A stretch of 33,176 nt of DNA from Halococcus thailandensis JCM 13552 (GCF_000336715.1 NZ_AOMF01000158.1:22880-56055); one strand, 5' to 3'; counted from the first letter of the stretch, positions 1-8,101 are shown. Notes: generated by a model from the sequence alone, not told the origin. Numbers and translations: made by a program.

Positions 1-18
1 GATGTGTATAAGAGACAG
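1..18. other. Tn5/Nextera mosaic-end adapter (artefact)
   Basis: The first 18 bases read GATGTGTATAAGAGACAG, which is the Tn5 mosaic end used in Nextera library adapters without its first A. It is followed directly by haloarchaeal sequence. This is library residue at a contig end, not genomic DNA. Read forward it creates the peptide start MYKRQ, a familiar artefact in databases. Confidence 0.96.
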
Positions 19-1311
19 GGCACGCTCGTCGTCGTGGACGAAGAACTCGATGGCGGACGTTCCGAGGAGCTCCTCGCGCGAGCGTCCGAACGTCTCGCAG
101 AGTGCGTCGTTGACGAACGAAAATCGCAGATCGTCGTCGAGAATGTAGACCCCGTCCTTGACGGTCTCGATGATGGTCTCGTAGCGCTCGCGTTCGTGCT
201 GTCGCCGCCGACGCTCGGTGATATCCCGGGCGATACCGACGCGATAGCGCTCGCCGGACGGCTCGTCGATGTCGGTCACGCCCCGAAGTTCGTGGGGGAT
301 CGCCTCGCCCTCGGCAGTCTCCAAATCGAGCTCCCTCGTCCGGTCTGGACGATCGTCCACGTGGAATCCCGTCTCCGGGAGACTGTTGCGATCCGCCTCG
401 GTGAGTAAGTCGGACAGACCCATCCTCGCGATCTCCTCGTCGGTGTATCCGAGGCGCTCGTTCAGCCGATCGTTCCACTGTACCATGTCGTCGTTCTCGT
501 CGACGATGTAGAGCACGTCCTCCAGCGCGTCGATGACGGTCCGCGTGAATCGCTGCTCGTCTTCGAGCACTCCGTTCGTGCGCTCGTGCGCGCCGTCGTC
601 GATGACGACCTGTGCCGCCGGTTCGTCCTCGTAGCGTACGGGGTTTATCGTCAACTCGACGCTCCGTCCGTCGTCCAGTCCGATCAGCCGTCCTTCGAAC
701 GGCTCGGCTGCTTCCCGTCCTCCGATGACCTGCTGGAAACGTCGGCGGGCTTGCGCACGGTCGTCCTCGTGGATGAACGCCGTTGGCGTCCGACCGAGCA
801 CCGCATCGGGATCGTCAACGCCGAGGACTGCGGCGGCAGCCGGATTGCAGTAGGCGATCTCCCGCTCGGCCGTGACGATCCAGATCGGGACCGAATCGGC
901 TGTGGCCAGCCCGCGGTCCCGGTCGTTGCTCCGTCGGTGATCCCGTTCTTGCCGGTCCGGATTCGCGGCGTCGCGGACGATACAGACGACCAGTTCGTTC
1001 TCGGTCGCTCTGAGCGATAGCTCCAGCGGGATCGTTTCACCGTCGCGACGTCGGCCGACAGTTTCGCCACGCCAGTGGCCTTCCTCGTGGACCTGCGGCA
1101 GCACCTCGCTTGCGATGCGCGTGCACTCGTCGGGATCGTAGCGGTCCTGCCACGTCGTTCCGACGAGTTCGTCGGGATCCTCGTAGCCGTACACGTCGGC
1201 GAACGGACGATTGGTGTAGACGTACTCGTCGCCGTCGAGCACACCCACCCCGTCGATCGACGCGGCCCCGAACTCCCGCCATTCGACGGGCCCGTGCGCC
1301 TGATCGCTCAT
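19..1311 (-). CDS. Multi-PAS domain sensor protein, 3' end missing
   Basis: An open frame runs from an ATG at 1311 to the contig edge without a stop, giving at least 431 residues. At least four PAS-like units can be seen: about 10-115, 130-238, 250-368 and from 375 to the edge. Typical PAS features include GRRRDGETIPLE near residue 86, GRTPTAFIHEDD near 173, DENDDMVQWNDRLNERLGY near 271 and a PAC-type ending ARDITERRRR near 361. PAS domains bind small ligands or cofactors and pass a signal to an output domain. In haloarchaea that output is usually a histidine kinase or a Bat-type HTH, and here it lies beyond the edge, so the class cannot be told. There is no transmembrane segment in the visible part, so it is probably cytosolic. 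It is the first gene at the edge and divergent from the gene at 1526. Confidence 0.88.
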
Positions 1312-1494
1312 GGCTACAGAAACCATGTCAACATGTATCAATCTTTTCCGCAACACTACATCGTTAGCGCCGGTGTTTTTGACGATCGGATATCGGAGCG
1401 ATCTCACAACTGCTATTCTCTCCAGCTATCCTCGCTGATCGCGACGAAGACGAGAAAGACACATGGCGATCTGTCCTGCACGGACTGCCCACAC

Positions 1495-1502
1495 AATTAA
1501 GT
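1495..1502 (+). promoter_or_regulatory. Probable TATA box of the 1526 gene
   Basis: An AATTAAGT element is centred about 27 bases before the ATG at 1526. That is the usual archaeal distance from TATA box to transcription start, so a leaderless transcript is likely. This also argues for the ATG at 1526 over an upstream in-frame ATG at 1463. Confidence 0.4.
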
Positions 1503-1525
1503 GTAATTGGCTAACAACACATCCC

Positions 1526-1876
1526 ATGGTTGCAGTGAACCTCCGCGAAGGCGTCCGGTATGGTGCCTACTTGCTTGGCTACTTCATCGTGCTGTTCCTG
1601 ATCGGCGGCATCATCATCGAGATCGGTGTCGAGCTATTCCTCACGGATAGTCTGTTTCTTACTATCATCGGCGCGATCGTTGGTGCCATCGGCGGGTTGG
1701 TGATCTACGCCGGTCTGCTCGGGTTTGGATACAAAATAATCGCCGATGCCGTAGAGCAGGGCATTCGAAGCTCTCAACGGCCGGCCGAAGAAGCCACCGG
1801 CCCATCGAGAAGTCAGCAGATCGTGGACGTCATCACGAACAACCCCGACGATCAAGACGTGCCACCGGAGCAGTAG
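1526..1876 (+). CDS. Small two-helix membrane protein, unknown function
   Basis: The gene encodes 116 residues. Two hydrophobic segments are evident, at about 13-34 (GAYLLGYFIVLFLIGGIIIE) and about 42-70, rich in Ile and Gly. An acidic, polar tail of about 40 residues follows. I do not recognise a family with confidence; many haloarchaea carry short two-helix proteins of this kind. The start at 1526 is chosen because a TATA-like element lies at the right distance for a leaderless message and because the residues encoded from 1463 look non-coding. It faces metY tail to tail, with only 23 bases between the stops. No operon partner is seen. Confidence 0.72.
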   Translation: MVAVNLREGVRYGAYLLGYFIVLFLIGGIIIEIGVELFLTDSLFLTIIGAIVGAIGGLVIYAGLLGFGYKIIADAVEQGIRSSQRPAEEATGPSRSQQIVDVITNNPDDQDVPPEQ

Positions 1877-1899
1877 CGACCGACAGTCGACCCTACCGG

Positions 1900-3204
1900 T
1901 CAGTTCGCAGTGGTTGCGGACTCGATCGCCATCTCCAGATCCGCGATGATCCGGGCCGGCTCCTCGATGCCGACCGAGAGACGCACGAGATCGTCGGTGA
2001 CGCCGGAGGCGTCCCGTTCGTCGTCGGTAAGCTGCTGGTGCGTGGTGCTGGCCGGATGGAGGATCAACGTCTTCGCGTCACCGACGTTGGCGAGCATACT
2101 CGCGAGCTCCGTCGATTCGACGGTCGTTCGCGCAGCCTCGTATCCACCCGCGACGCCGAAGGTGATCATCCCGCCATAGCCACCGTCCAGATACTCGCTC
2201 GCCGTTTGATGCGTCGGGTGGTCGGCAAGCCCCGGGTAGTTGACCCACGAGACGTCGTCGTGCTCCTGTAGCCACTCCGCGACGGCGAGCGCGTTCTCGC
2301 TGTGGCGCTCCATTCGCAGTGGCAGCGTCTCGATCCCCTGCAACGTCTGCCACGCGTCGAACGGCGCCTGCTGGTTGCCCAGATCGCGCATTCCACGGGC
2401 GATCGCAGCGTAGGTGAACGCCTCCTCGCCGAACGTCTCCACGAAGTTGACGCCGTGGTAGGCAGGGTTGTCCTGCGCGAGTTCGGGATATTTCTCGGCG
2501 TGCTCGGCCCACGGGAACGTCCCCCCGTCGACGACGACACCGCCGACGGTCGTTCCCGAGCCGTGGAGCCACTTCGTCGTCGAGTTCCACACGAGATCGG
2601 CACCGTGTTCGATCGGGCGACAGAGCGCGGGCGTGGCGAACGTGTTGTCCACGAGCAGCGGGACGCCGTGATCGTGCGCGATATCCGCCACGCGCTGGAT
2701 ATCCGGCGTATCGAGCGCGGGATTCCCGATCGTCTCGAAATGGACGTAGGCGGTATCCTCGTCGATCGCGTCGGCGTATGCCTCGTCATCGAGCGGATCG
2801 ACGAACCGGGTGGTGATCCCTCGCCGTTCGACCGAGTGCGTGAAGTAGGTGTACGTACCGCCGTACAGCGACGAGCCGGTGACGATGTTGTCGCCCGCGG
2901 ACGCGAGGAGGAACGTGGTGAGATCGAGTGCGGCCATCCCGGAGGCGGTGACGGCGGCTCCGACACCGCTTTCGAGCGTCGCAAGGCGATCCTGCAACGT
3001 TTCGAGCGTCGGATTCATCAACCGGGAGTAGATGTAGCCCGGCTCTTCGAGCGAGAACTGTGCGGCGGCGTCCTCGGCGTCGTCGAAGACGTAGGAGCTG
3101 GTCTGGTAGATCGGTGGTGCGCGGGAACCCGTTGCGGGGTCGGGTTCCTGACCGGCATGAACCGAGTCCGTCGCAAGGGAGCGGTCGTCTGTATTATCGC
3201 TCAT
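1900..3204 (-). CDS. metY: O-acetylhomoserine sulfhydrylase (Cys/Met metabolism PLP enzyme)
   Basis: The 434-residue protein has the length and layout of the MetY branch of the gamma-family PLP enzymes (cystathionine gamma-synthase superfamily). Such enzymes join O-acetylhomoserine with sulfide to make homocysteine for methionine synthesis in the cytosol. Seen in the sequence: HAGQEPDPATGSRAPPIYQT at the N-terminus, the Tyr/Arg phosphate site YSRLMNPT near 59, the cofactor-binding Asp in VDNTFATP (Asp186) and the PLP lysine Lys211 in NSTTKWLHGSG. The long insert near 225-260, with AEKYPELAQDNPAYHG, is typical of MetY and not of MetB. The ATG at 3204 (MSDNTDD) is chosen because upstream residues to 3324 do not resemble the family. 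Substrate choice between acetyl and succinyl esters is inferred from family resemblance only. Confidence 0.9.
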   Translation of the reverse strand: MSDNTDDRSLATDSVHAGQEPDPATGSRAPPIYQTSSYVFDDAEDAAAQFSLEEPGYIYSRLMNPTLETLQDRLATLESGVGAAVTASGMAALDLTTFLLASAGDNIVTGSSLYGGTYTYFTHSVERRGITTRFVDPLDDEAYADAIDEDTAYVHFETIGNPALDTPDIQRVADIAHDHGVPLLVDNTFATPALCRPIEHGADLVWNSTTKWLHGSGTTVGGVVVDGGTFPWAEHAEKYPELAQDNPAYHGVNFVETFGEEAFTYAAIARGMRDLGNQQAPFDAWQTLQGIETLPLRMERHSENALAVAEWLQEHDDVSWVNYPGLADHPTHQTASEYLDGGYGGMITFGVAGGYEAARTTVESTELASMLANVGDAKTLILHPASTTHQQLTDDERDASGVTDDLVRLSVGIEEPARIIADLEMAIESATTAN

Positions 3205-3397
3205 ACACGTCTCAACCAAGACGGTCGTCATGATGGTGTGTTTGGAGGCCAACGTTGCCGACGACGATGACGGCATATTGGGCTCCTCCCCACACGACCA
3301 GTACGCAGACCTCCCGACGATCACAGCGACAGCGATCTCTCGGAACTGAATCTGACGACGATCGCAGCACTGCTCGAAATCCGTGAGAAGCGCGTGA

Positions 3398-3471
3398 TAG
3401 CGGGAGGTGGATTTGAACCACCGATCTGCGGGATATGAACCCGCCGGAATGTCTGGCTATCCCATCCCGCT
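3398..3471 (-). tRNA. Initiator tRNA-Met (CAU)
   Basis: The minus strand folds as a 74-base tRNA without an encoded CCA. The acceptor arms AGCGGGA and TCCCGCT pair fully, and A73 is the discriminator. The anticodon arm is GCGGG-TTCATAT-CCCGC, with U33 and anticodon CAU, and the T arm is GGTGG-TTCAAAT-CCACC. Three successive G:C pairs at the base of the anticodon stem and an A1:U72 pair are the hallmarks of an archaeal initiator tRNA rather than elongator Met or Ile-CAU. It lies in the gap upstream of metY and about 120 bases from a tnpB element. Confidence 0.95.
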
Positions 3472-3494
3472 ATCCGATGCACGCTTCGCGGCGG

Positions 3495-3501
3495 GGTAAA
3501 G
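3495..3501 (-). promoter_or_regulatory. TATA box of the initiator tRNA
   Basis: On the minus strand CTTTACC lies about 29 bases before the 5' end of the tRNA, fitting a normal archaeal promoter. It is outside the IS element, so the tRNA promoter appears intact. Confidence 0.45.
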
Positions 3502-3611
3502 ATTCCGACCACGACGCGTGCACCGATCGACCGTGATGGCTCTCACTCGCAATCGGCGAACGGTTATCACGCTCTGTCCCCTTACACGTAATGTGAAACA
3601 CAGGCGCAAAG

Positions 3612-3631
3612 CCTCGCTCTTTAGGGCGGGG
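3612..3631. repeat. Left-end hairpin of the tnpB element
   Basis: A nine-pair stem (with G:U pairs) around a TT loop mirrors the right-end hairpin. Such subterminal hairpins are the TnpA recognition structures in this family. Confidence 0.75.
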
Positions 3632-3741
3632 ATACGCGCCGTAAGCTTCCCCGTGGATGGCCGAACTCACCAGCAACGCGGCGGTGGCCGTCTGGATATT
3701 CCACCGGAACGCTTAGGTTATTTCGCTGCCATAGGTTACGT

Positions 3742-5016
3742 ATGGCGAAATCGACGGTCACGCGCACTTATCGAGCGAGGGTTCGGAACCACTCGCAAGT
3801 GCGTGACGACCTCGATTCGCTTGGGTTCGCCGCCAGCAAGCTCTGGAACGTCGCCCGCTACACCGTGGGCCGCGTTTGGGACGCTTGCGGCCAGATTCCC
3901 AGCACCTTCGACCTGCAAAAGTACCTCAAAGGCCACGAACGCTACGCGGATCTGCATTCGCAGTCCAGTCAACGAGTTCTCGCCGAACTCGGTGAGGCGT
4001 TCACGGCGTGGTACGGGCATCGGGGCAACGGGAACACGAAAGCGAACCCGCCCGGCTATCGCAAGAACGGTGACGAACACCCGCGTTCGACAGTCACGTT
4101 CAAGCAGAAAGGCTTCAAGCACGATGCCGAGAACGACCGGATTCGGCTCTCGAAGGGATCGAACCTCAAAGACGGATGGGGCGACTTCATCCTCTGCGAA
4201 TACGACGTTATCGGCCCACGAGGAACGACCGTCGAGAACGTCCAACAGGTTCGAGCCGTGTACGAACACAGTGTCTGGCGGCTCCACATCGTGTGCAAAG
4301 TCCCAGTCGAAGTGGCCGAACCACCCGGCGACCGCACGGCGGGTGTGGACCTCGGGATCTGCAACGTCGCCGCCGTCTCGTTCGGCGACGAGTCGTTGCT
4401 CTACCCCGGTGGGTCGCTCAAAGAGGACGACTACTACTTCGCCAAAGAGCGCGCGAAGTGCGACGACTCGTTCTCCCGCGAAGCCCGCCGACTCGACCAA
4501 AAGCGAACTGACCGCCGGACGCACTTCTTCCACACGCTCTCGAAAGAGATCGTGGAACGGTGCGCCGAACGCGGTGTCGGTACGGTGTTCGTCGGCGATC
4601 TCGGCGGCGTCCGCGAAGACGAGAACGGCGAACCCGTCGATTGGGGCAAGCACGGCAACCTCGATCTGCACGGGTGGGCGTTCGACCGCTTCACGACGAT
4701 GCTCACCTACAAGGCGGAGATGCAGGGCATCGCCGTCGAAACGGTGTCCGAACGAGATACGTCGAAAACCTGCTCGGTCTGTGGAACGAAAGCGGACAGC
4801 CAGCGCGTTGAGCGTGGGTTGTACGTTTGCGACGAGTGCGGATTGATTGCGAACGCCGACACGAACGGGGCCGAGAACATCCGGCAGAAAAGTACCTCCG
4901 AATCCATCAACGCGGTGGATAGGAGTAACGGCTGGTTGGCACAGCCTGTGGTTCGTCTGTTCGACAAAACGCGAGGAGGGTTCCTCCCGCGTGAACAGGC
5001 GACCCGCGAACCCTAA
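3742..5016 (+). CDS. tnpB: TnpB, RNA-guided endonuclease of an IS1341-type element
   Basis: The 424-residue protein is full length for TnpB, the RuvC-type nuclease ancestor of Cas12, which is guided by an RNA made from the element's right end. Visible parts are the N-terminal recognition region (ASKLWNVARYTVGRVWD, about 31-47), RuvC-I with Asp203 in GVDLGICN, the bridge/helical region about 230-280, and RuvC-II near 281-290. A four-cysteine zinc ribbon (Cys344, 347, 363, 366) and RuvC-III Asp373 in ANADTNGAENI follow. The RuvC-II position that is normally Glu-Asp-Leu reads Gly285-Asp286-Leu, so the usual catalytic Glu is absent at that spot; acidic residues follow at once in GGVREDENGE. The ATG at 3742 matches the family N-terminus. 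No frameshift is seen, so it is probably functional, or only recently inactive. Confidence 0.93.
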   Translation: MAKSTVTRTYRARVRNHSQVRDDLDSLGFAASKLWNVARYTVGRVWDACGQIPSTFDLQKYLKGHERYADLHSQSSQRVLAELGEAFTAWYGHRGNGNTKANPPGYRKNGDEHPRSTVTFKQKGFKHDAENDRIRLSKGSNLKDGWGDFILCEYDVIGPRGTTVENVQQVRAVYEHSVWRLHIVCKVPVEVAEPPGDRTAGVDLGICNVAAVSFGDESLLYPGGSLKEDDYYFAKERAKCDDSFSREARRLDQKRTDRRTHFFHTLSKEIVERCAERGVGTVFVGDLGGVREDENGEPVDWGKHGNLDLHGWAFDRFTTMLTYKAEMQGIAVETVSERDTSKTCSVCGTKADSQRVERGLYVCDECGLIANADTNGAENIRQKSTSESINAVDRSNGWLAQPVVRLFDKTRGGFLPREQATREP

Positions 5017-5068
5017 TATCCCAACTGCGGTCGGGAATCCTCGCCCTTTAGGGCGGGGAGGATGTCAA
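4900..5068 (+). ncRNA. Probable omega (re) RNA of the tnpB element
   Basis: In this family the guide RNA scaffold comes from the 3' end of tnpB plus the right-end hairpin, and the guide comes from the flanking DNA just after the right end. Here the scaffold would cover the end of tnpB and the hairpin at 5039-5058, and the guide would begin near 5069 with ACATGACATGGGCGAT. The extent is estimated from the family; the 5' end cannot be seen in the sequence. Confidence 0.45.
5039..5058. repeat. Right-end hairpin of the tnpB element
   Basis: CCTCGCCCT-TT-AGGGCGGGG forms a nine-pair stem, followed by AGGATGTCAA. It matches the left-end hairpin except for one base and marks the right end of the element. 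Confidence 0.8.
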
Positions 5069-5075
5069 ACATGAC

Positions 5076-5264
5076 ATGGGCGATATGTTTCGGGAGCTCG
5101 GGCGGCGGGTCGAGCAGTTCAAACAGGACGTGGACGCCGCTGCGGCGGAGAACGCGGACTACCGGTGTCGTGAGTGTGGGGCTCAGTTCGCTGTACACCA
5201 CGATCGATGTCCGGACTGCGGTGCAGCCGAGCTCGTTCCGACAACCACTGACGATGCCGCGTAG
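5076..5264 (+). CDS. Small zinc-ribbon protein
   Basis: The gene encodes 62 residues. An amphipathic helix (MFRELGRRVEQFKQDVDAAA, residues 4-23) is followed by a compact zinc ribbon: CRECG near 31-35 and CPDCG near 45-49, each holding a CxxC pair. Very small CxxC...CxxC proteins are abundant in haloarchaea and mostly uncharacterised; some act in motility or biofilm switching or as partners of larger proteins. The start is taken at the ATG at 5076, with an in-frame alternative at 5085. The right end of the tnpB element lies only about seven bases before the start, so any original promoter and leader have been replaced by the element. Whether the gene is still expressed, for instance by read-through from tnpB, is unknown. 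Confidence 0.75.
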   Translation: MGDMFRELGRRVEQFKQDVDAAAAENADYRCRECGAQFAVHHDRCPDCGAAELVPTTTDDAA

Positions 5265-5382
5265 TTCCTTTTTCGCCACCGTTTCGTTTGTGTGACTACC
5301 TCCTTCCGCTCCACCAGCAGTCAGAACGCTCGTTTTCGCCCACGTTCACCGATTCCTGTCGAAGTTTCCTGTCGATCACATC

Positions 5383-6039
5383 TCACGCCCGCTCGCGCAG
5401 AGACGAGCGTTCCACACCGCGCCCGCCCCGCCCCGCACCGCCGGCCAGCACCGTCTCGCCCGCACGAACAGTTTCATTCAACTCGACGGCGAGATCCCCG
5501 CGGTCGATTGCGGGTGGAAAGAGCACGTCCACGCGGCTTCCGAAACTGATGTGACCGATGCGCTCGCCGCGCTCGACCCGTGTGCCGGGTTCGACGGTCG
5601 GATGGATGCGCCGGGCGAACGCGCCGGCGATCTGAATCACTGAAAACGCGCCGCAGTCGATCTCGACCTTCTCGTTGCGATCCGAGTCCTTCGAAAAGGC
5701 CGGCCGGTTCGCCCCCGGCGAGTGTGTCACCGCCTCGACGGTGCCGGCCAGCGGCGCACGGTTGACGTGGACGTCCGTGACGCCCATGTAGATCCCGACG
5801 CGCAGTCGCTCGCCCTCGCGGCGCACGACCGACACGCGACCGTCGGCCGGCGCGACGATCCCCCTCTCCGGTGTCTCACGGTCGGGATCGCGATGGAAGA
5901 CGAGCGCGAACAGCCCCGCCACGGCCGCCACGGCACCCGCGACCGGCGACAGCAGCGCCGCCAGTGGTGCGAGGGCGAACGCGGGCGTGGCGTATCGCCA
6001 CGCATGGGGCGCGAATCGCACGCTCACCGCTATTCCCAT
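5383..6039 (-). CDS. pssD: Archaetidylserine (phosphatidylserine-type) decarboxylase
   Basis: The 218-residue protein belongs to the short, archaeal-type phosphatidylserine decarboxylase family, which makes ethanolamine-headed ether lipids at the membrane. Two N-terminal hydrophobic segments span about 13-46. The family landmarks are HRDPDRETP near 49, ADGRVSV near 65, YMGVTDVHVNRAP near 84 and GHISFGSRVDVLFPP near 162. The self-cleaving Gly-Ser of the last motif yields the pyruvoyl cofactor. In haloarchaea the PssA/PssD pair is linked to archaeosortase-dependent lipid attachment of surface proteins; no pssA is present here. The Gly/Arg-rich C-terminal tail is probably disordered. The gene is divergent from priL with 69 bases between the starts, so the two promoters share that gap. 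Confidence 0.9.
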   Translation of the reverse strand: MGIAVSVRFAPHAWRYATPAFALAPLAALLSPVAGAVAAVAGLFALVFHRDPDRETPERGIVAPADGRVSVVRREGERLRVGIYMGVTDVHVNRAPLAGTVEAVTHSPGANRPAFSKDSDRNEKVEIDCGAFSVIQIAGAFARRIHPTVEPGTRVERGERIGHISFGSRVDVLFPPAIDRGDLAVELNETVRAGETVLAGGAGRGGRGVERSSLRERA

Positions 6040-6108
6040 CCCGTAAGTGTGTCTTCCGATATGCCCCGACCACCGGGTTTATTCGACCGGCTCCAGTAGG
6101 CACGCCGA

Positions 6109-7182
6109 ATGGAGCGCCGTCACGCTCGCTACCCGTTTCTCGACGATGCGCGCCGTGCCGTCGGGAACGCGGAGTTCGACCTCCAGTCGCTCGCCGCCGA
6201 CGAGCGGGTGCGCGAGCGCGCGAGCGAACGGGTCGAACGCGCGCTCGACGACGGCACCGTCGGCGAACCCAGCCGTGACACGCGCATCGAACTGCTCTCC
6301 TACCCGCTCGCGCGCGTGCTCGTCTCGCTCGTCGACGAACACGTCCTCACGCGGAAATACGCCCGTGCCGAGGCCGCGACGGCCCACGACCGCCTCGCCG
6401 ACGCCGAGAACCGTCACGAACTGAAAAGCGCTCGCACCGAACGACTGACCAGCGAGGAGCTCCTCGCGGAGTTCGATCTCGCCACGGACGTCCACACCGA
6501 CGGCGACGGCTACCGGGTCGCCGTCGGGGCCTATCTCCCGCTGGCGGCCGACATGCGCGGCGAGGAGTGGCGGCTCGTCAACCGCGCGCTCTCGGATGGG
6601 GCGGTGTCCATCTCGGCGACCGATCTCGACGAACTCCTCCGGAAGGCGATCGAGCGGCGTGTCGCGGAGGGACTGCCGCTTTCGGTTCCGGACGGGATCG
6701 CCGATGCGCTCGAATCGACCGTCGAAGAGATCCGGGAACGTCTCGCCGAACTCGATCTCACGCGCGAGATCGACACCGTCGTGCCCGACCGGTTCCCGCC
6801 CTGTATGAAGGCGCTGCTCGATTCGGTCCAGAAGGGTGAGCATCTCCCTCATCACTCCCGGTTCGCCATCACCTCGTTTCTCGCCTCGATCGGGATGAGC
6901 ACCGACGAGATCATCGATCTCTACATGGTGAATCCCGGCTTCGGCGAGGAGATGACCCGTTACCAGACCGACCATATCCGCGGCGAGACCAGCCCGACGG
7001 AGTACTCGCCGCCGTCGTGTGCGACGATGCAGTCCTACGGCGACTGTGTCAACATGGACGATCGCTGCGAGACGATCTCGCACCCGATGGCGTACTACGA
7101 ACAGGCGCTCGACGACGCCGACGAGGAACTCACCGACTGGCGCGACGACGAGGGCGAGAACGAAGCCGATGCTGACGCCTGA
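6109..7182 (+). CDS. priL: DNA primase large subunit
   Basis: The 357-residue protein is PriL, the regulatory subunit of the archaeal/eukaryotic primase. With PriS it synthesises the RNA (and DNA) primers for replication. The N-terminal helical domain opens with RHARYPFLDDARRAV. The C-terminal domain carries the four conserved cysteines that hold a 4Fe-4S cluster: Cys232 (PPCMKALL), Cys304 (PPSCATM), Cys313 (GDCVN) and Cys320 (DRCETISHPMAYY). The stretch HHSRFAITSFLASIGMS near 248-264 is a PriL signature. The C-terminal 30 residues are acidic, as usual in halophiles. The ATG at 6109 matches the family N-terminus. It converges with the small membrane protein gene at 7183-7371, with no gap between the stops. 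Confidence 0.95.
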   Translation: MERRHARYPFLDDARRAVGNAEFDLQSLAADERVRERASERVERALDDGTVGEPSRDTRIELLSYPLARVLVSLVDEHVLTRKYARAEAATAHDRLADAENRHELKSARTERLTSEELLAEFDLATDVHTDGDGYRVAVGAYLPLAADMRGEEWRLVNRALSDGAVSISATDLDELLRKAIERRVAEGLPLSVPDGIADALESTVEEIRERLAELDLTREIDTVVPDRFPPCMKALLDSVQKGEHLPHHSRFAITSFLASIGMSTDEIIDLYMVNPGFGEEMTRYQTDHIRGETSPTEYSPPSCATMQSYGDCVNMDDRCETISHPMAYYEQALDDADEELTDWRDDEGENEADADA

Positions 7183-7371
7183 TTACTGACCGGCGAGCCA
7201 GTAGCCCGCCGCGCTCATCACGACGACGAAGAAGACGATCGAGCCGATGAGCGCGAGCGGTCCCACACCGGAGAGGTTCGGATAGAGGAGACCTACGGCC
7301 ACGATAGCGACGAGAAACAGCACGACGGCTGCGATGGAGACCGCGGCTTCGACGAACGTCTCCCGTTCCAT
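7183..7371 (-). CDS. Small two-helix membrane protein
   Basis: The 62-residue product has two clear transmembrane segments, at about 10-30 and 36-60, and almost no soluble part (MERETFVEAAVSIAAVVLF at the start). The frame stays open upstream to 7842, but those residues are arginine/threonine-rich shadow sequence, so the ATG at 7371 is the likely start. It sits tail to tail with priL. I do not recognise a function; small conserved membrane proteins next to priL are plausible in haloarchaea, but I cannot confirm this here. Confidence 0.72.
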   Translation of the reverse strand: MERETFVEAAVSIAAVVLFLVAIVAVGLLYPNLSGVGPLALIGSIVFFVVVMSAAGYWLAGQ

Positions 7372-7615
7372 ACCCGTTCCTTCGCCGGCCGCGAGAAAAG
7401 CGCTTCGAAGCCCGCACGGCCGTGTGCATCGCTCCCTTCGACCGCCTCCAACGATTCCTCGAGCGAGCATCGCCGACACGAACGGACGAACACCGAAGCG
7501 ACATCGAGGAGGGTCCGTTTCGACAGCGCGATGAAGGATAAAAGATAAACCGTCCTGTGGCGACTCCTCCCTATGAACGGCGGTTTCTAGTCCCGATGGC
7601 GTCCTCGATTTCATC

Positions 7616-8101
7616 ATGAGTGTCTCTACCGACGAACCGAACGCTGCGCCCGCCTCCCGCCTTTCCAGAGCGCTTGCCGTGTTCGGCACGCTCGTTGCGA
7701 CGCTCGCGGTCGGCGTGGCGGTCGGCCCGCTGGCGGTTCTCGTGATCGTCGCCGTCGGCGGCACCCTTCTTTTCGCCTCGACGACGGCGGCCTTCGCGCT
7801 CGGGCAGGTCGTCCTCGTCGCGCTCGTTCCGCCCGGCGGCACGCTCGCGATTCTCGTGATCGCCGAGATCGGGCTGCTCGGAGTGCTTTGCAGCCCTGCC
7901 GTCGACCATCACGATCCGGGACGGCTGCTCGTCGCGTCGCTGCTGGCCGGACTCGCCATCGGGGCGATCGGCTGGCTCACCCTCCGATCGAGTCAGGCGG
8001 TCTGGCTCGCCGCGGGCGCGCTCGTCGTCGCCACCGCCTTCCTCGCCTACGGGATCCACCGCTACGAACGCGTGACGCTGGGGTTGGTGGAACCCACATG
8101 A
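7616..8101 (+). CDS. Multi-pass membrane protein, unknown function
   Basis: The 161 residues contain four to five hydrophobic segments (about 20-38, 40-60, 64-90, 101-121 and 126-145) and short charged ends. There are no catalytic motifs. It overlaps the next gene through an ATGA junction (8098-8101), so the two are translated together. They converge on the MoxR gene. Similar small membrane proteins often accompany MoxR/DUF58 clusters in haloarchaea, which suggests a part in the same envelope-associated machinery. That is inference from position only. Confidence 0.75.
   Translation: MSVSTDEPNAAPASRLSRALAVFGTLVATLAVGVAVGPLAVLVIVAVGGTLLFASTTAAFALGQVVLVALVPPGGTLAILVIAEIGLLGVLCSPAVDHHDPGRLLVASLLAGLAIGAIGWLTLRSSQAVWLAAGALVVATAFLAYGIHRYERVTLGLVEPT

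Larger units (their letters stand above)
3605..5068 (+). mobile_element. IS200/IS605-type (IS1341-like) element with tnpB only
   Basis: The element carries one gene, tnpB at 3742-5016, and no tnpA. Matching hairpins mark the ends: CCTCGCTCT-TT-AGGGCGGGG at 3612-3631 and CCTCGCCCT-TT-AGGGCGGGG at 5039-5058. The right end continues with GGAGGATGTCAA, which recurs after the decayed tnpB near 30241-30252, so the right boundary is close to 5068. The left boundary is uncertain by perhaps 20 bases. Elements of this group have no terminal inverted repeats and need a TnpA from elsewhere to move. Confidence 0.85.

Noticed and set aside
4-408. Plus-strand frame starting MYKRQ at the left edge
   Set aside because: Its start codon is in the Tn5 adapter, and it is antisense to a well-supported multi-PAS protein.
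3736-4671. Minus-strand frame of 311 residues across tnpB
   Set aside because: Antisense shadow of the well-supported tnpB gene.
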